Notes: generated from the sequence alone by a model not told the origin. A stretch of 64,000 bases of DNA from JACQFZ01 sp041485885 (GCA_041485885.1 JBGPKL010000002.1:62001-126000); one strand, 5' to 3'. Shown: positions 52,515-62,395, counted from the stretch's first letter. Numbers and translations are program-made.

Positions 52515-53585
52515 TTACGCAACGCTGGCGTGTCGTGCGAGGGCCCAAGCAACGTGCTCGCGCACGAGCGCGGACGAATGATCGGCGCGCGCCCGTAGCG
52601 CCTGCAGAACCGGTTCGCTGGTGGGGGCATTACCTAGGGCCACTGCAATATTGCGTAACCATTGTTGATAGCTGATACGTCGTATCGCCGATCCTTCCGT
52701 GCGTTCCAGGAACTCCTCTTCCGACCACGCGAAAAGTTCGATCAGCTTCGGCGCATCCAGGCTGTGACGCGGCGCGAAATCCGGCTCCGTCGTCAAACGC
52801 GCGAAGCGGTTCCACGGACAAACGAGTTGGCAGTCGTCGCAACCGTAGATGCGGTTGCCGAGCAGCGGGCGTAATTCCTCGGGGATCGATCCGCGCAATT
52901 CGATGGTGAGATACGAAATGCAGCGGCGTGCGTCCAGTTGGTAGGGACCGACGATCGCTTGCGTCGGGCACACGTCGATACAAGCTTGGCACGTGCCGCA
53001 ATGATTCGTCGCCGGCGCGTCCACCGGAAGCGGCAAATCGGTGTAGATCTCCCCGAGAAAAAACCAGGAGCCGGCGTCGCGCGCGATCAGATTGGTGTGC
53101 TTGCCGATCCAGCCGAGGCCGGCGCGCTCGGCGAGCGCTTTCTCGAGCACGGGGGCGCTGTCGCTGAACACGCGGTAACCGATCGGTCCGACTTCCGCTT
53201 CGATGCGCGCGGCCAGGCGTTGCAATCGTGCACGAAGGACTTTGTGATAGTCGCGACCCAGGGCGTAGCGCGAAACATAGCCGGCGGTGGGATCATCGAG
53301 CACGGCCTGCGCATCGGACGCGGCGGGAAAATAATTCATGCGTGCGCTGATGACTCGCACGGTACCGGGCCGCAACTCCGCCGGACGGCTGCGGCGTACG
53401 CCGTGCGCCGCCATGTAGTTCATCTCGCCGTGGCGGCCGAGCTGTAGCCAGTCGAGCAAATGCGCTTCCGCTTTGCCTAGCTCGACGTCGGTGATGCCGA
53501 TTTGCTGAAAGCCCAACGCTTCGCCCCATTTTTTGATGTGCTGGGCGAGGGAGGCGAGGTCAGTATCGGATTCAGCGGCAGGCAT
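52515..53585 (-). CDS. queG: Epoxyqueuosine reductase
   Basis: 356-residue cobalamin and 4Fe-4S enzyme performing the last step of tRNA queuosine synthesis. Ferredoxin motifs CGTCQACIDVCPTQAI and YGCDDCQLVCPWNRFA bind two clusters. The N-terminal domain has DVELGKAEAHLLDWL, and the C-terminal HEAT-like part ends in VREHVAWAL. It is divergent from nnr, as in many gammaproteobacteria. Confidence 0.95.
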   Translation of the reverse strand: MPAAESDTDLASLAQHIKKWGEALGFQQIGITDVELGKAEAHLLDWLQLGRHGEMNYMAAHGVRRSRPAELRPGTVRVISARMNYFPAASDAQAVLDDPTAGYVSRYALGRDYHKVLRARLQRLAARIEAEVGPIGYRVFSDSAPVLEKALAERAGLGWIGKHTNLIARDAGSWFFLGEIYTDLPLPVDAPATNHCGTCQACIDVCPTQAIVGPYQLDARRCISYLTIELRGSIPEELRPLLGNRIYGCDDCQLVCPWNRFARLTTEPDFAPRHSLDAPKLIELFAWSEEEFLERTEGSAIRRISYQQWLRNIAVALGNAPTSEPVLQALRARADHSSALVREHVAWALARHASVA

Positions 53586-53603
53586 GCTTCGACGCGGCGA
53601 TTG

Positions 53604-53731
53604 TTAAGGAAGCTCTGATCAAGTCGGTGTTCGTGCTTCGACAGGCTCAGCACGAACGACTATTTCGCATAAAGACCCGTTCGGTCTGGACCTGTCGAAG
53701 ACCGACCGTACACTTGTTCAGGCTTCCTTAA
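53604..53731. repeat. MITE-like element with inverted ends
   Basis: Ends ttaaggaagctctgatcaag (from 53604) and acttgttcaggcttccttaa (to 53731) are imperfect inverted repeats. Inside is the hairpin ttcgtgcttcgacaggctca... with the complement gcacgaacg, a widely dispersed proteobacterial repeat core. One end alone recurs at about 42025-42040. It occupies the queG-nnr divergent region. Confidence 0.75.
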
Positions 53732-53902
53732 AGGAATGTACGCGGCAGACGCGGGCGCAAGTGCGCAAATGCTACCACGATGCCGAAGCACATGCCCCGC
53801 AACCGAAGCGCCCTCCGGCCCGTCGTTACGATGGGTAAGATCATTCCGTGTCGCGCAAGCGTACCCCGGCCGTTTCCGCCCAGGCTACACTACGCATTCA
53901 AC

Positions 53903-55396
53903 ATGAGTCTGCCGATACCTATATATAGTGCCGCCCAAGTGCGTGAGCTCGATCGCCGCGCGATCGAGGCGCATCACATCACCGGCGCCGAGCTGATGAC
54001 GCGCGCGGGTACCGCGGTGTTTCGCGTGCTGTGCGCGCGCTTCCCGCGCGCGCGTCGCGTCGCCGTCGTTTGCGGGCCGGGGAATAACGGCGGGGACGGT
54101 TATGTCGTCGCGCGATTAGCGAAAGAAGCCGGTAACGAGCCGCTGGTGCTTACGATGGGCAAAGCGCCCAGCAAGGGCGATGCGTCGCAGATGCGGGTGC
54201 GATGCGAAGCCGCGGGTGTAACGGTACGACCGTTCGATGCGTCGACGCTCGCCTTGGCCGACGTAATAGTAGATGCGTTACTCGGGATCGGACTGGAGCG
54301 GCCGGTCGAGGGCGAGTGGCGCGCCGCGATTGAATCGATCAACGCGAGCGGTCGTCCGGTCGTGGCCGTCGATATCCCCTCCGGGCTCAACGCAGATACC
54401 GGCGCCGTCATGGGTGCCGCGGTGCGCGCGAACATCACCGTGTCGTTCATCGGATTAAAACTCGGATTGTTTACGGCGGATGGCTGCGATCACGCCGGCG
54501 AAATATTGCTCGACGATCTCGACGTGCCAATGGACATATACGACGGATTGCCGCCCGCGGCACAACGTCTATCGGGGTCCGAGCTGCGCGGCTTGCTCCG
54601 ACCGCGTCCGCGCAATTCCCACAAGCGCGACTTCGGCCACGTGCTCGTCATCGGTGGCGGCAGCGGTATGCCGGGTGCGGCGCGGCTGTGCGGAGAGGCG
54701 GCGCTGCGCGCCGGCGCGGGTCTCGTTACGGTGGCGACGCATCCTTCGCATGCGGCCGCCATGAATATTGGGCGGCCGGAGTTGCTCGTCTATGGCGTCC
54801 GCAGCGCTCGCGATCTGAAGCCGCTGATCGACCGAGCGACCGTGATCGCGCTGGGTCCCGGCTTGTCACGCGATGCTTGGGCGCGCGGTGTGGCGCGCGC
54901 CGCGCTCACCGCCGCGCAGCCGCTCGTGGTCGATGCGGATGCACTCAATCTCTTGGCGTTGAAGCCCGTCAGAAAAAAAGATTGGATACTGACTCCGCAT
55001 CCGGGTGAAGCCGCGCGGCTGCTAAAGACCACGACGCAAGCCGTTCAGCGGGACCGCTTCGCCGCCGCGAGGCAACTCGTCAAACGTTTCGGCGGGGTTT
55101 GCGTGCTGAAAGGGGCGGGGTCGTTGATTGCGTCCGAGGATGGCCTTTGGATATGCGATCGTGGTAATCCCGGATTGGCAAGCGGCGGAACCGGCGATGT
55201 CCTGACCGGGCTCATTGCGGCCCTGCGCGCGCAAGGCCTGGCTCCGCTCGACGCGGCGCGGCTGGGCGTGTGGGTGCACGCCGCAGCGGGTGACGAGGCG
55301 GCGGCGGATGGCCCGATCGGGCTGGTCGCCTCGGATCTCTACCCGGGTATTCGGCGTCAATTGAATCAGGTCCGGGATGACGACGCGGCGGATTGA
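53903..55396 (+). CDS. nnr: Bifunctional NAD(P)H-hydrate epimerase / dehydratase
   Basis: 497 residues from the ATG at 53903 (MSLPIPIYSAAQVRELD); an open frame extends 41 codons further but is not family-like. The N-terminal YjeF_N epimerase has CGPGNNGGDGYVVAR. The C-terminal ribokinase-like dehydratase has VLVIGGGSGMPGAA, LTPHPGEAARLL and the ATP/ADP site GNPGLASGGTGDVLTG. It repairs hydrated NADH and NADPH. It overlaps tsaE by 20 bases. Confidence 0.95.
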   Translation: MSLPIPIYSAAQVRELDRRAIEAHHITGAELMTRAGTAVFRVLCARFPRARRVAVVCGPGNNGGDGYVVARLAKEAGNEPLVLTMGKAPSKGDASQMRVRCEAAGVTVRPFDASTLALADVIVDALLGIGLERPVEGEWRAAIESINASGRPVVAVDIPSGLNADTGAVMGAAVRANITVSFIGLKLGLFTADGCDHAGEILLDDLDVPMDIYDGLPPAAQRLSGSELRGLLRPRPRNSHKRDFGHVLVIGGGSGMPGAARLCGEAALRAGAGLVTVATHPSHAAAMNIGRPELLVYGVRSARDLKPLIDRATVIALGPGLSRDAWARGVARAALTAAQPLVVDADALNLLALKPVRKKDWILTPHPGEAARLLKTTTQAVQRDRFAAARQLVKRFGGVCVLKGAGSLIASEDGLWICDRGNPGLASGGTGDVLTGLIAALRAQGLAPLDAARLGVWVHAAAGDEAAADGPIGLVASDLYPGIRRQLNQVRDDDAAD

Positions 55397-55838
55397 AACC
55401 CACAGCGAGCTCGAGACGGAAGCGCTCGGTCGTCAACTGGCGTCATCGCTACCGGCGGTTCATCTCATCTACGTGCGCGGTGCGCTCGGTGCGGGGAAGA
55501 CCACGTTCGTACGCGGCATAGTCCGCGGCCTCGGGTACGGTGGTCCGGTGAAAAGCCCCACTTTCACTTTGATCGAGCCTTACGAGTGCGGGGACATCGC
55601 TCTCTGCCACTTCGATCTTTACCGCGTGGCCGATCCGGCGGAGCTCGAGTTTCTCGGGCTGCGCGATTACATTGGAAGTGACAACGTTTGCGTTGTGGAA
55701 TGGCCCGAACGCGCGCAAACATTTTTGCCGCCGCCCGACATAGACGTTATGATTGAGCGAACGAACCACGAGGAACGAGCGTTGCAATTCCAAGCGCACA
55801 CCCCGCCCGGCGCGGCGGCGCTCCGCGCCCTTCGATGA
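55377..55838 (+). CDS. tsaE: tRNA threonylcarbamoyladenosine biosynthesis ATPase TsaE
   Basis: 153 residues. Walker A GALGAGKTT (35-43), the switch KSPTFTLIEPYE and HFDLYRVADPAELEFLG are canonical. It works with TsaB-TsaD to make t6A37 in tRNA. It overlaps nnr upstream and amiC by four bases downstream, the usual operon order. Confidence 0.95.
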   Translation: MTTRRIETHSELETEALGRQLASSLPAVHLIYVRGALGAGKTTFVRGIVRGLGYGGPVKSPTFTLIEPYECGDIALCHFDLYRVADPAELEFLGLRDYIGSDNVCVVEWPERAQTFLPPPDIDVMIERTNHEERALQFQAHTPPGAAALRALR

Positions 55839-57097
55839 TACGGCGCCGCGTTCGCCTCGTGCTCGCCTCGTTGTTTCTCCTCGCGCCGCTCACCGCTCAC
55901 GCCACCGTCACCGTACAGAACCTACGCCAATGGCGGGCGCCCGATCACACACGCCTCGTTTTCGATCTCAGCGGATCGCTCGAACATCGCGTATTCGTGC
56001 TGAGCGATCCGGATCGAATCGTGATCGACCTCGACGATGCGGAGTTGACCGCCGCTCTGCCCGAGCTCGACTTCGCCGACTCGCTGCTTTCCGCGGTCCG
56101 CACCGGGCGACCCGAGACGGGCACGCTTCGGATCGTGCTCGATCTGAAATCGCCGGCGCAGCCGCGCACGTTCGTGCTGGGTCCGGCGGGACCATATGGG
56201 CATCGATTGGTCATCGATTTACTGGACAGCAAGAGCGGCGCCGCCGACGAGGCGAAAGCCGTCCCGGAAACCGAGCCCGCGCGCGAGCCCAAACGGGCGC
56301 CGAGTCGCAACGCGCCGCCGAAAACTTTTGTCGTGGCGGTCGACGCTGGACACGGCGGCGAAGATCCGGGCGCGCTCGGACGGCGTTATCGAACACGGGA
56401 GAAGGACGTTACGCTCGCCATCGCGCGCGAGCTCGCGCGCCTGATCAACCAAAAGCAGGGCATGCGCGCGGTGTTGATCCGCGACGGTGATTATTATCTC
56501 GGCTTGCGCAATCGCTTTTACAAAGCGCGTGCGCAACGCGCCGATTTGTTCGTTTCCATCCATGCCGATGCGGTGCCGGGTCGGCTAGCGTCCGGCTCCT
56601 CGGTTTATGCGCTTTCCGAAAAGGGCGCGACGGATGCGATGACTCGCATTCTAGCGGAACGTGAAAACTCGTCGGATTTGATCGGCGGCGTCAGCATCAG
56701 CGACAAGGACGACGTGCTCGCCAAAGTGCTGCTCGATCTGTCCCATACCAAGACGATCCAAGACAGCCTCACGTTAGGCGGGGACATGCTGGCGGAGTTG
56801 CGGCGTGTCGGGCCGATCCACGCGGTGCGCGTGCGCCAAGCGGGCTTCGCCGTGCTGAAAGCGCCCGACATTCCCTCGGTGCTTGTCGAAACCGCATTCA
56901 TTTCGAACCCGGCGGAGGAAAAGAAGCTGCGCTCGCCCAAGTTCCAGCGCGAGATGGCGCAAGGAATCTTTCAGGGAATCCAACGCTTCACCGCGCGCAA
57001 TGCCGGGGGAAACGCGGTGGCGCAAACGCCGACGCCGCTCGGGCGCGGACCTAAGTTGGCGCAGAGCGAAGCTCCGCGTGCATCGGTTGCTCACTGA
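55835..57097 (+). CDS. amiC: N-acetylmuramoyl-L-alanine amidase (AmiB/AmiC type)
   Basis: 420 residues. The signal peptide ends THAT. An AMIN domain (about 25-125) for septal targeting is followed by a linker and a zinc Amidase_3 domain. The domain has VAVDAGHGGEDPGALG, SIHADA and a C-terminal ETAFISNPAEEKKL motif. It splits septal peptidoglycan during division. mutL normally follows in gammaproteobacteria but is absent here. Confidence 0.93.
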   Translation: MIRRRVRLVLASLFLLAPLTAHATVTVQNLRQWRAPDHTRLVFDLSGSLEHRVFVLSDPDRIVIDLDDAELTAALPELDFADSLLSAVRTGRPETGTLRIVLDLKSPAQPRTFVLGPAGPYGHRLVIDLLDSKSGAADEAKAVPETEPAREPKRAPSRNAPPKTFVVAVDAGHGGEDPGALGRRYRTREKDVTLAIARELARLINQKQGMRAVLIRDGDYYLGLRNRFYKARAQRADLFVSIHADAVPGRLASGSSVYALSEKGATDAMTRILAERENSSDLIGGVSISDKDDVLAKVLLDLSHTKTIQDSLTLGGDMLAELRRVGPIHAVRVRQAGFAVLKAPDIPSVLVETAFISNPAEEKKLRSPKFQREMAQGIFQGIQRFTARNAGGNAVAQTPTPLGRGPKLAQSEAPRASVAH

Positions 57098-57189
57098 CGT
57101 TCAGGTCTGTCAGGTTTGCAATAAGGCGCTTGCCTTCGGCGAGCACGGTCGCTAAATTCGGTTTGACTATCAAACCAAGGGTAAAACCA

Positions 57190-57639
57190 ATGAACAAGTA
57201 TTACGTTACGGTTGTGCTTGCCGCCTGTGCATTGACGGTAATGCAGGCGCAGGCGCGCGATACCCGCCATCTTCTCGCCATCGACGAGGCGCTCAATATC
57301 AGCGTAGGCGAGAATAAAGTGGATAAAGACATCAAGCTCTACTTCGGCAATCAAAAACATCCGGCCGTGGCGAAATCGATGGGCGAATATACGTCGAATA
57401 GGAAAACCAACGCCGCCAACAAGTCTGACGAAGAGGCGTGCCGCATCGCCTTCCTAAGCGCGGTACTAGCGCTACAGGAGCGCGCGCGTAAAGAAGGCGG
57501 TAATGCGGTGATCAACATACGCAGCGTGTACAAAGGCGAAAACGTATCGAACGACAAGCAATTCCTCTGCGGTGCCGGAGCGATCATGGCGGGGGTGGCG
57601 TTGAAGGGTACCGTAGTTAAGGTGGCCGGCGGTAAGTAA
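57190..57639 (+). CDS. Small exported protein of unknown function
   Basis: 149 residues from the ATG at 57190; an upstream in-frame start gives no signal peptide and is rejected. The leader ends ALTVMQAQARD. The mature part has LYFGNQKHPAVAKSMGEYTS, then a conserved ACRIAFLSAVLALQERARKEG helix and GGNAVINIRSVYKG, a pattern seen in small envelope proteins related to the YbjQ-like fold. Two cysteines flank the core. The role is unknown. Confidence 0.7.
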   Translation: MNKYYVTVVLAACALTVMQAQARDTRHLLAIDEALNISVGENKVDKDIKLYFGNQKHPAVAKSMGEYTSNRKTNAANKSDEEACRIAFLSAVLALQERARKEGGNAVINIRSVYKGENVSNDKQFLCGAGAIMAGVALKGTVVKVAGGK

Positions 57640-57683
57640 TTATTCTCGGCGGTCGCGTTCGGTGCGCCGCGTCGAATCACAAC

Positions 57684-60383
57684 CTACGCTTGCAGCGACC
57701 GTACCTCGGGAAGCGACATGGCGGGTGGGTCGAGCCGGCGCGCGATTTCGGTTTGCAGCGACTTCTGTAGCGCCGGGTCGTGCACCAGCTGACCGTCCCG
57801 CGTGACCACGAAGAAAATATCCTCGGCGCGACCGCCGAAGGTCGCGATCTTGGCGGTGACGAGTCGCACCTTGCATGCCGCGAGCGCGAGCGCGACCTGA
57901 TACAGCAATCCCGGGCGGTCCTGCGCGATGACTTCCATGACCGTCGTCTGGCCGTTCGGTGCGGCACTGAAAGTCACGCGCGTTTCGATTGGGAAATTTT
58001 TGAGCACGCGCGATAGGTGCGCGTGGTGGATGTCGCGTCCGGGTTGCGGATTGAGGAGCTGCGCGCGCATTGCCGCGCGGATTCGCGCAAGCTCGTCAGG
58101 CTCGGCGATCGGCTCTCCGGCGGAATCGAGCACGACGAACGTATCGAGCCCGAAGCCGAAGCGGGTGGTGTGGATGCGCGCATCCCAGATCGACAAGTTG
58201 AGGCGGTCGATCCCGGCCGTCAGATCGACGAACAATCCGTCGCGATCGGGCGTGTAGCTCAAGATATCCGTCCCGCCCGCGCCGGGATGGTAGCGCACCG
58301 CGAGCAGCGGAAGCTCGGAGGCGGGCGTGCTCGTGATCACTTCGGCGTGCCACGCGAGGCTCTCGGCGTCGTGGCGCAGGAAGTAATCGGTATCCATGTG
58401 CGCCCAATGCTCCTCGACGACGGGCGCGGCGATGCCCTTGGCGGCGAGCCGGCGCATGACTTCGGCGCGCAGATCGTTGACGCGCGCTTCCAGATCGAGA
58501 GGCTTCGCGACGCCGACGCGCAGCTCGTGCAGCGTCGAGTGATAGAGCGTCGACAGCAGTCGATCGCGCCAGGTGTTCCACACTCTCGGGCTCGTGCCGC
58601 GCATATCGGCGACGGTAAGCAGATACAAATTGTCCAAGCGCTCCTTGTCGCCGACGTGCTCCGCGAAGCGGCGCACGACCTGTGGATCGAAGATGTCTTG
58701 ACGTTGCGCCGTTTCCGACATCGTCAGGTGGTAGCGCACCAGCCACTTCACCAACCGCGTGTCGTACTCGCTCATTTCGTGCAAGCGGCAGAATGCCTCG
58801 GCGTCTTGTTCTCCGAGAATCGAATGATCGCCGCCGCGGCCCTTGGCGATGTCGTGGAATAGTCCCGCGAGGTACAGCCGCTCGCACTTGACCACGCCCT
58901 GACCGATGTTGCTCGCGAGCGGAAATTCATGCGCATGTTGCGCGAGCATGAAGCGGCGCAGATTGCGCAACACGAAGAGCGAGTGTTGGTCCACGGTGTA
59001 TACGTGAAACAGGTCGTGTTGCATCTGCCCGACCACGCGCCCAAAAACCGGAATGTAGCGCCCGAGCACGCCGTAGCGCCCCATGCGACGAAACTCATGA
59101 GTGATGCCGCTCGGTGCGCGCACGATTTCCATGAACAGGCTGCGGCACGCGAGATCGCGCCGGAAATTCGCGTCGATGCGATGCAGGTTGGCGCGCACCG
59201 AGCGGATGGTGTCGGCGCGCACGCCTTTCAATTCCGGATGCAGTTGCATCAAATGGAACAGCTCGAGCAACGCGAACGGGTAGCGCTCGAAGATTCGCGG
59301 ACCGCGCACTTCGAGGAAACCGTTGTGCGACTGAAAGCGCCGATTGAGCGGAACGATCTTGGCGCGCCCGCGCGTCAGGATCGCTTCGTCGAAATGCTGC
59401 AACAGGATTTCATTGAGCAGCGACAGGTCCTTGACGGTGCGGTAGTAGCGCTTCATGAACAGCTCGACCGCGAGCGCGCCCGGCCGATCGCGATAGCCGA
59501 AGAGTTTCGCGAGCGCACGCTGATGGTCGAAGAGCAGGCGCTCTTCGCGTCGTCCGGCGGTATAGTGCAGGCCGCAGCGGATTTGCCAGAGCAGTTCCCG
59601 GCCCCGCACGAGCGTGCGGTATTCGAGCTCGCTTAAGAATCCTTGTTCGACCAATTCGTGCAGCGATTCGGTGTTGAAATGTCGCTGCGTCACCCAGGAG
59701 ATCATGTGGATGTCGCGCAAGCCGCCCGGTCCTTCCTTAATGTTGGGCTCCAAGTTGTACGCGGTGTCGTCGAAGCGCAGATGCCGCTCGGTTTGTTCCC
59801 GGCGTTTGGCGGCGAAGAATTTCGCGCTCGACCAAATCTTGCGCGGGCCGGTGAGCTTGCGCATTTTACGGAAAAGCGCGCTGTCCCCGGCGAGCAATCG
59901 CGTTTCCATCAAAGTGGTGGCGACGGTGATGTCGCCTTTGGCTTCGCGCATGCATTCCTTCACGGTGCGTACGCTGTGTCCGATCTCGAGCCCCATGTCC
60001 CAGAGGAAGCGCACGAACGACTCGATGAACGGGCCGGTCTTTACCGAGGCCTTCTTCGTGAGAATTAAAATATCGACGTCAGAGGCCGGATGCAGCTCGC
60101 CGCGCCCGTAGCCGCCGACCGCGACAAGCGCCATCGGCAGGCGCTTCGGCGCGAGAGCGAGTTGTTGCTCCCACGCGCGCATGAGCAGCTCGTCCACCAA
60201 CCAGGCGTGCAGCGAGACCAGATGGGACGCTTGGCGCGGTTCGGCGAGATGGTGCTGCTTGAGTCGCTCGCGTCCGTCGCGCAATGCCGTACGAAACGCG
60301 GCCAGCGGGTCGCGCGATTCCGCGAGCGCGCTCGCGAAGGCGCCGGTGTTGAAAACGTCGTCCTTACCGAGGCGCGCGCTCAC
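57684..60383 (-). CDS. glnD: [Protein-PII] uridylyltransferase / uridylyl-removing enzyme GlnD
   Basis: 899-residue bifunctional nitrogen sensor that uridylylates PII proteins. The nucleotidyltransferase motif GGYGRGELHPASDVDI with the catalytic aspartates lies near the N-terminus. The HD domain has LAGLFHDIAKGRGGDHS, and two ACT domains at the C-terminus bind glutamine. It overlaps map by four bases, forming a map-glnD operon divergent from rpsB. Confidence 0.96.
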   Translation of the reverse strand: MSARLGKDDVFNTGAFASALAESRDPLAAFRTALRDGRERLKQHHLAEPRQASHLVSLHAWLVDELLMRAWEQQLALAPKRLPMALVAVGGYGRGELHPASDVDILILTKKASVKTGPFIESFVRFLWDMGLEIGHSVRTVKECMREAKGDITVATTLMETRLLAGDSALFRKMRKLTGPRKIWSSAKFFAAKRREQTERHLRFDDTAYNLEPNIKEGPGGLRDIHMISWVTQRHFNTESLHELVEQGFLSELEYRTLVRGRELLWQIRCGLHYTAGRREERLLFDHQRALAKLFGYRDRPGALAVELFMKRYYRTVKDLSLLNEILLQHFDEAILTRGRAKIVPLNRRFQSHNGFLEVRGPRIFERYPFALLELFHLMQLHPELKGVRADTIRSVRANLHRIDANFRRDLACRSLFMEIVRAPSGITHEFRRMGRYGVLGRYIPVFGRVVGQMQHDLFHVYTVDQHSLFVLRNLRRFMLAQHAHEFPLASNIGQGVVKCERLYLAGLFHDIAKGRGGDHSILGEQDAEAFCRLHEMSEYDTRLVKWLVRYHLTMSETAQRQDIFDPQVVRRFAEHVGDKERLDNLYLLTVADMRGTSPRVWNTWRDRLLSTLYHSTLHELRVGVAKPLDLEARVNDLRAEVMRRLAAKGIAAPVVEEHWAHMDTDYFLRHDAESLAWHAEVITSTPASELPLLAVRYHPGAGGTDILSYTPDRDGLFVDLTAGIDRLNLSIWDARIHTTRFGFGLDTFVVLDSAGEPIAEPDELARIRAAMRAQLLNPQPGRDIHHAHLSRVLKNFPIETRVTFSAAPNGQTTVMEVIAQDRPGLLYQVALALAACKVRLVTAKIATFGGRAEDIFFVVTRDGQLVHDPALQKSLQTEIARRLDPPAMSLPEVRSLQA

Positions 60384-61147
60384 GACACGCTGTCCGATGA
60401 TCGCGTGAGGATTTCGTGGCCGCTAGCGGTGACGAGCACGGTGTGTTCCCATTGCGCCGAGAGCGAGTGATCGCGTGTGACGACGGTCCAGTTGTCGGGC
60501 AATAATTTCGTTTCCGGACGTCCGGCGTTAATCATCGGCTCGACCGTGAAGATCATCCCCGGTATCAGCGCCATGCCGGTCCCAGGCCGGCCGTAATGCA
60601 GCACCTGCGGGTCCTCATGAAATTCGCGCCCGATGCCATGACCGCAATACTCGCGTACGACCGAGAAACCGTGGCGCTCGGCGTGGCTCTGAATCGCGTG
60701 GCCGATGTCGCCGAGCTTGGCGCCGGGGCGCACTTGCTCGATGCCGAGCTGCATGCACTCACGCGTGATCTGCACCAAACGCCGCGCCTGGATCGACGGT
60801 TCGCCGATAAAGTACATGCGGCTGGTATCGCCGTGGTAACCGTCTTTAATGACGGTGACGTCGATATTAATGATGTCTCCTTTCTTCAGCTGCTTCTCGC
60901 CGGGAATCCCATGGCACACCTGGTGATTGACCGAGGTGCAGATGGATTTCGGGAAGCCCTTGTAGTTAAGCGGCGCCGGCACCGCGTGTTGTTGGTTCAC
61001 AATATAGTCGTGACAAATCCGGTCGAGCTCGCCGGTCGTAACGCCCGGCACGACGTGCGGCGCGATCATATCGAGCACCTCGGCGGCCAAGCGGCCGGCA
61101 AGGCGCATTTTTTCGACTTCCTCGGGAGTTTTAATCGTTGCGGACAT
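60380..61147 (-). CDS. map: Type I methionine aminopeptidase
   Basis: 255 residues. The pita-bread metallopeptidase carries its ligands in NIDVTVIKDGYHGDTSRM, GHGIGREFHEDP, FTVEPMI and the terminal glutamate of SAQWEHTVLV. It removes the initiator methionine. Length is near the E. coli protein. It is transcribed away from rpsB. Confidence 0.96.
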   Translation of the reverse strand: MSATIKTPEEVEKMRLAGRLAAEVLDMIAPHVVPGVTTGELDRICHDYIVNQQHAVPAPLNYKGFPKSICTSVNHQVCHGIPGEKQLKKGDIINIDVTVIKDGYHGDTSRMYFIGEPSIQARRLVQITRECMQLGIEQVRPGAKLGDIGHAIQSHAERHGFSVVREYCGHGIGREFHEDPQVLHYGRPGTGMALIPGMIFTVEPMINAGRPETKLLPDNWTVVTRDHSLSAQWEHTVLVTASGHEILTRSSDSVS

Positions 61148-61231
61148 AAAGCACGCCGTTATTTTCGATCATCGGCGGCGCCTAATAAAGGTCTGAGCAC
61201 GCTTTGGGAGCGGAAAAGTCCTTGAATCGCA

Positions 61232-61261
61232 TTGTTTTGCCGGTCGGCGCTGTGGTATAAG
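61232..61261 (+). promoter_or_regulatory. rpsB-tsf promoter
   Basis: TTGTTT (61232-61237) and TATAAG (61256-61261) with an 18-bp spacer, about 225 bp before rpsB. GTGG immediately precedes the -10. The position fits the long leader typical of rpsB operons. Confidence 0.55.
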
Positions 61262-61486
61262 AGCGGGCCTTCGCGCTTCCGATGGCGAAGACATAGTCTC
61301 CGCCGGCTGCACGTATCGGCCGCCGGTTAACTCAAACCCACACACGGGTCCTCTCACGTGCATCCGGGTGTGGCGCATTTTAAGTATTGACGGAAGCGGG
61401 CCGCCGCTGGGTACGTTACCGCGTCAACCTTAAGATGCGCCATCGATGCACGAGATCCGTGGCGGAAAAACCCTTAAGGAGCAACC
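61262..61486 (+). promoter_or_regulatory. Structured rpsB leader, probable S2 autoregulatory region
   Basis: About 220 nt between promoter and rpsB. ggcgcattttaag (61373-61385) pairs with cttaagatgcgcc (61429-61441) across 43 nt with one G-U, enclosing further GC-rich hairpins, and AAGGAG precedes the start codon. Ribosomal protein S2 represses its own mRNA through such a leader in E. coli. The pairing is seen; regulation is inferred. No gene lies in this interval. Confidence 0.6.
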
Positions 61487-62395
61487 ATGAGCGCTGTCAC
61501 CATGCGCCAGATGCTGGAGGCCGGCGTGCATTTCGGCCACCAGACCCGTTTCTGGCATCCCAAGATGCGCCCCTACATTTTCGGGGAGCGCAACAAGATC
61601 CACATCATCAACCTCGAAACGACGCTGCCGCTATTCGAAGAAGCGCTGCAATTCCTGAAACGCCTCACGGCGAACAAAGGAACCATCCTTTTTGTCGGCA
61701 CCAAGCGTCAAGCCCAGGATATCGTCGGTGAGGAAGCGGTTCGCGCCGGCTGTCCCTATGTCAACGATCGGTGGTTGGGCGGCATGCTCACGAACTACCG
61801 CACGGTGCGCAAGTCGATCGAGCGGTTGAAGTTGCTCGAGACGACGCTCGCCGATGATGCCAGCAAGCAAAAGCTTTCCAAGAAAGAGCTGCTCAATCTC
61901 GAACGCGAGCGGTTGAAGCTCGAGCGCAGTCTCGGTGGGATCAAGGACATGCCGGGCTTACCGGACGCGCTATTCGTCATCGACGTGGGACACGAATACA
62001 TCGCGGTGGCGGAAGCGAATAAGATCGGCATTCCGGTGGTCGGCGTAGTCGATTCGAACTGCAAGCCCGACGGCGTCGATTACGTTATTCCCGGCAACGA
62101 CGACGCGATCCGGGCGATTCGCCTGTATGCGCAAGCCGCCGGCGACGCGGTGCTCGAAGGGCGTACCCAAGTGGAATTCGCCGAGGTCAAAGACGACGAA
62201 GATTTCATCGAGCTCAAGGAGGAAACGGTGAAAGTAAAGATGGCGCCCCGGCGGCGCGCCGTTCCGGGCGCCGCCGCCGCGGAAGGCGCGGAACCCCCCA
62301 AGCGCGGGACGCCGCCGCCCGCCAAGCGCGCACCGCGCGGACGGGCGCGCGCGAGCGGCAAGACCACCGTCGTCGAAGACGAGGGAACGGAGTAA
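61487..62395 (+). CDS. rpsB: 30S ribosomal protein S2
   Basis: 302 residues, about 60 longer than E. coli S2. The core is canonical (MRQMLEAGVHFGHQTRFWHPKM, then IPVVGVVDSNCKPDGVDYVIPGNDDA). The C-terminal extension after about residue 245 is rich in Ala, Pro, Lys and Arg (PKRGTPPPAKRAPRGRARAS) and probably disordered. Ribosome-binding site AAGGAG lies upstream of the ATG. tsf follows 49 bp later. Confidence 0.97.
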   Translation: MSAVTMRQMLEAGVHFGHQTRFWHPKMRPYIFGERNKIHIINLETTLPLFEEALQFLKRLTANKGTILFVGTKRQAQDIVGEEAVRAGCPYVNDRWLGGMLTNYRTVRKSIERLKLLETTLADDASKQKLSKKELLNLERERLKLERSLGGIKDMPGLPDALFVIDVGHEYIAVAEANKIGIPVVGVVDSNCKPDGVDYVIPGNDDAIRAIRLYAQAAGDAVLEGRTQVEFAEVKDDEDFIELKEETVKVKMAPRRRAVPGAAAAEGAEPPKRGTPPPAKRAPRGRARASGKTTVVEDEGTE

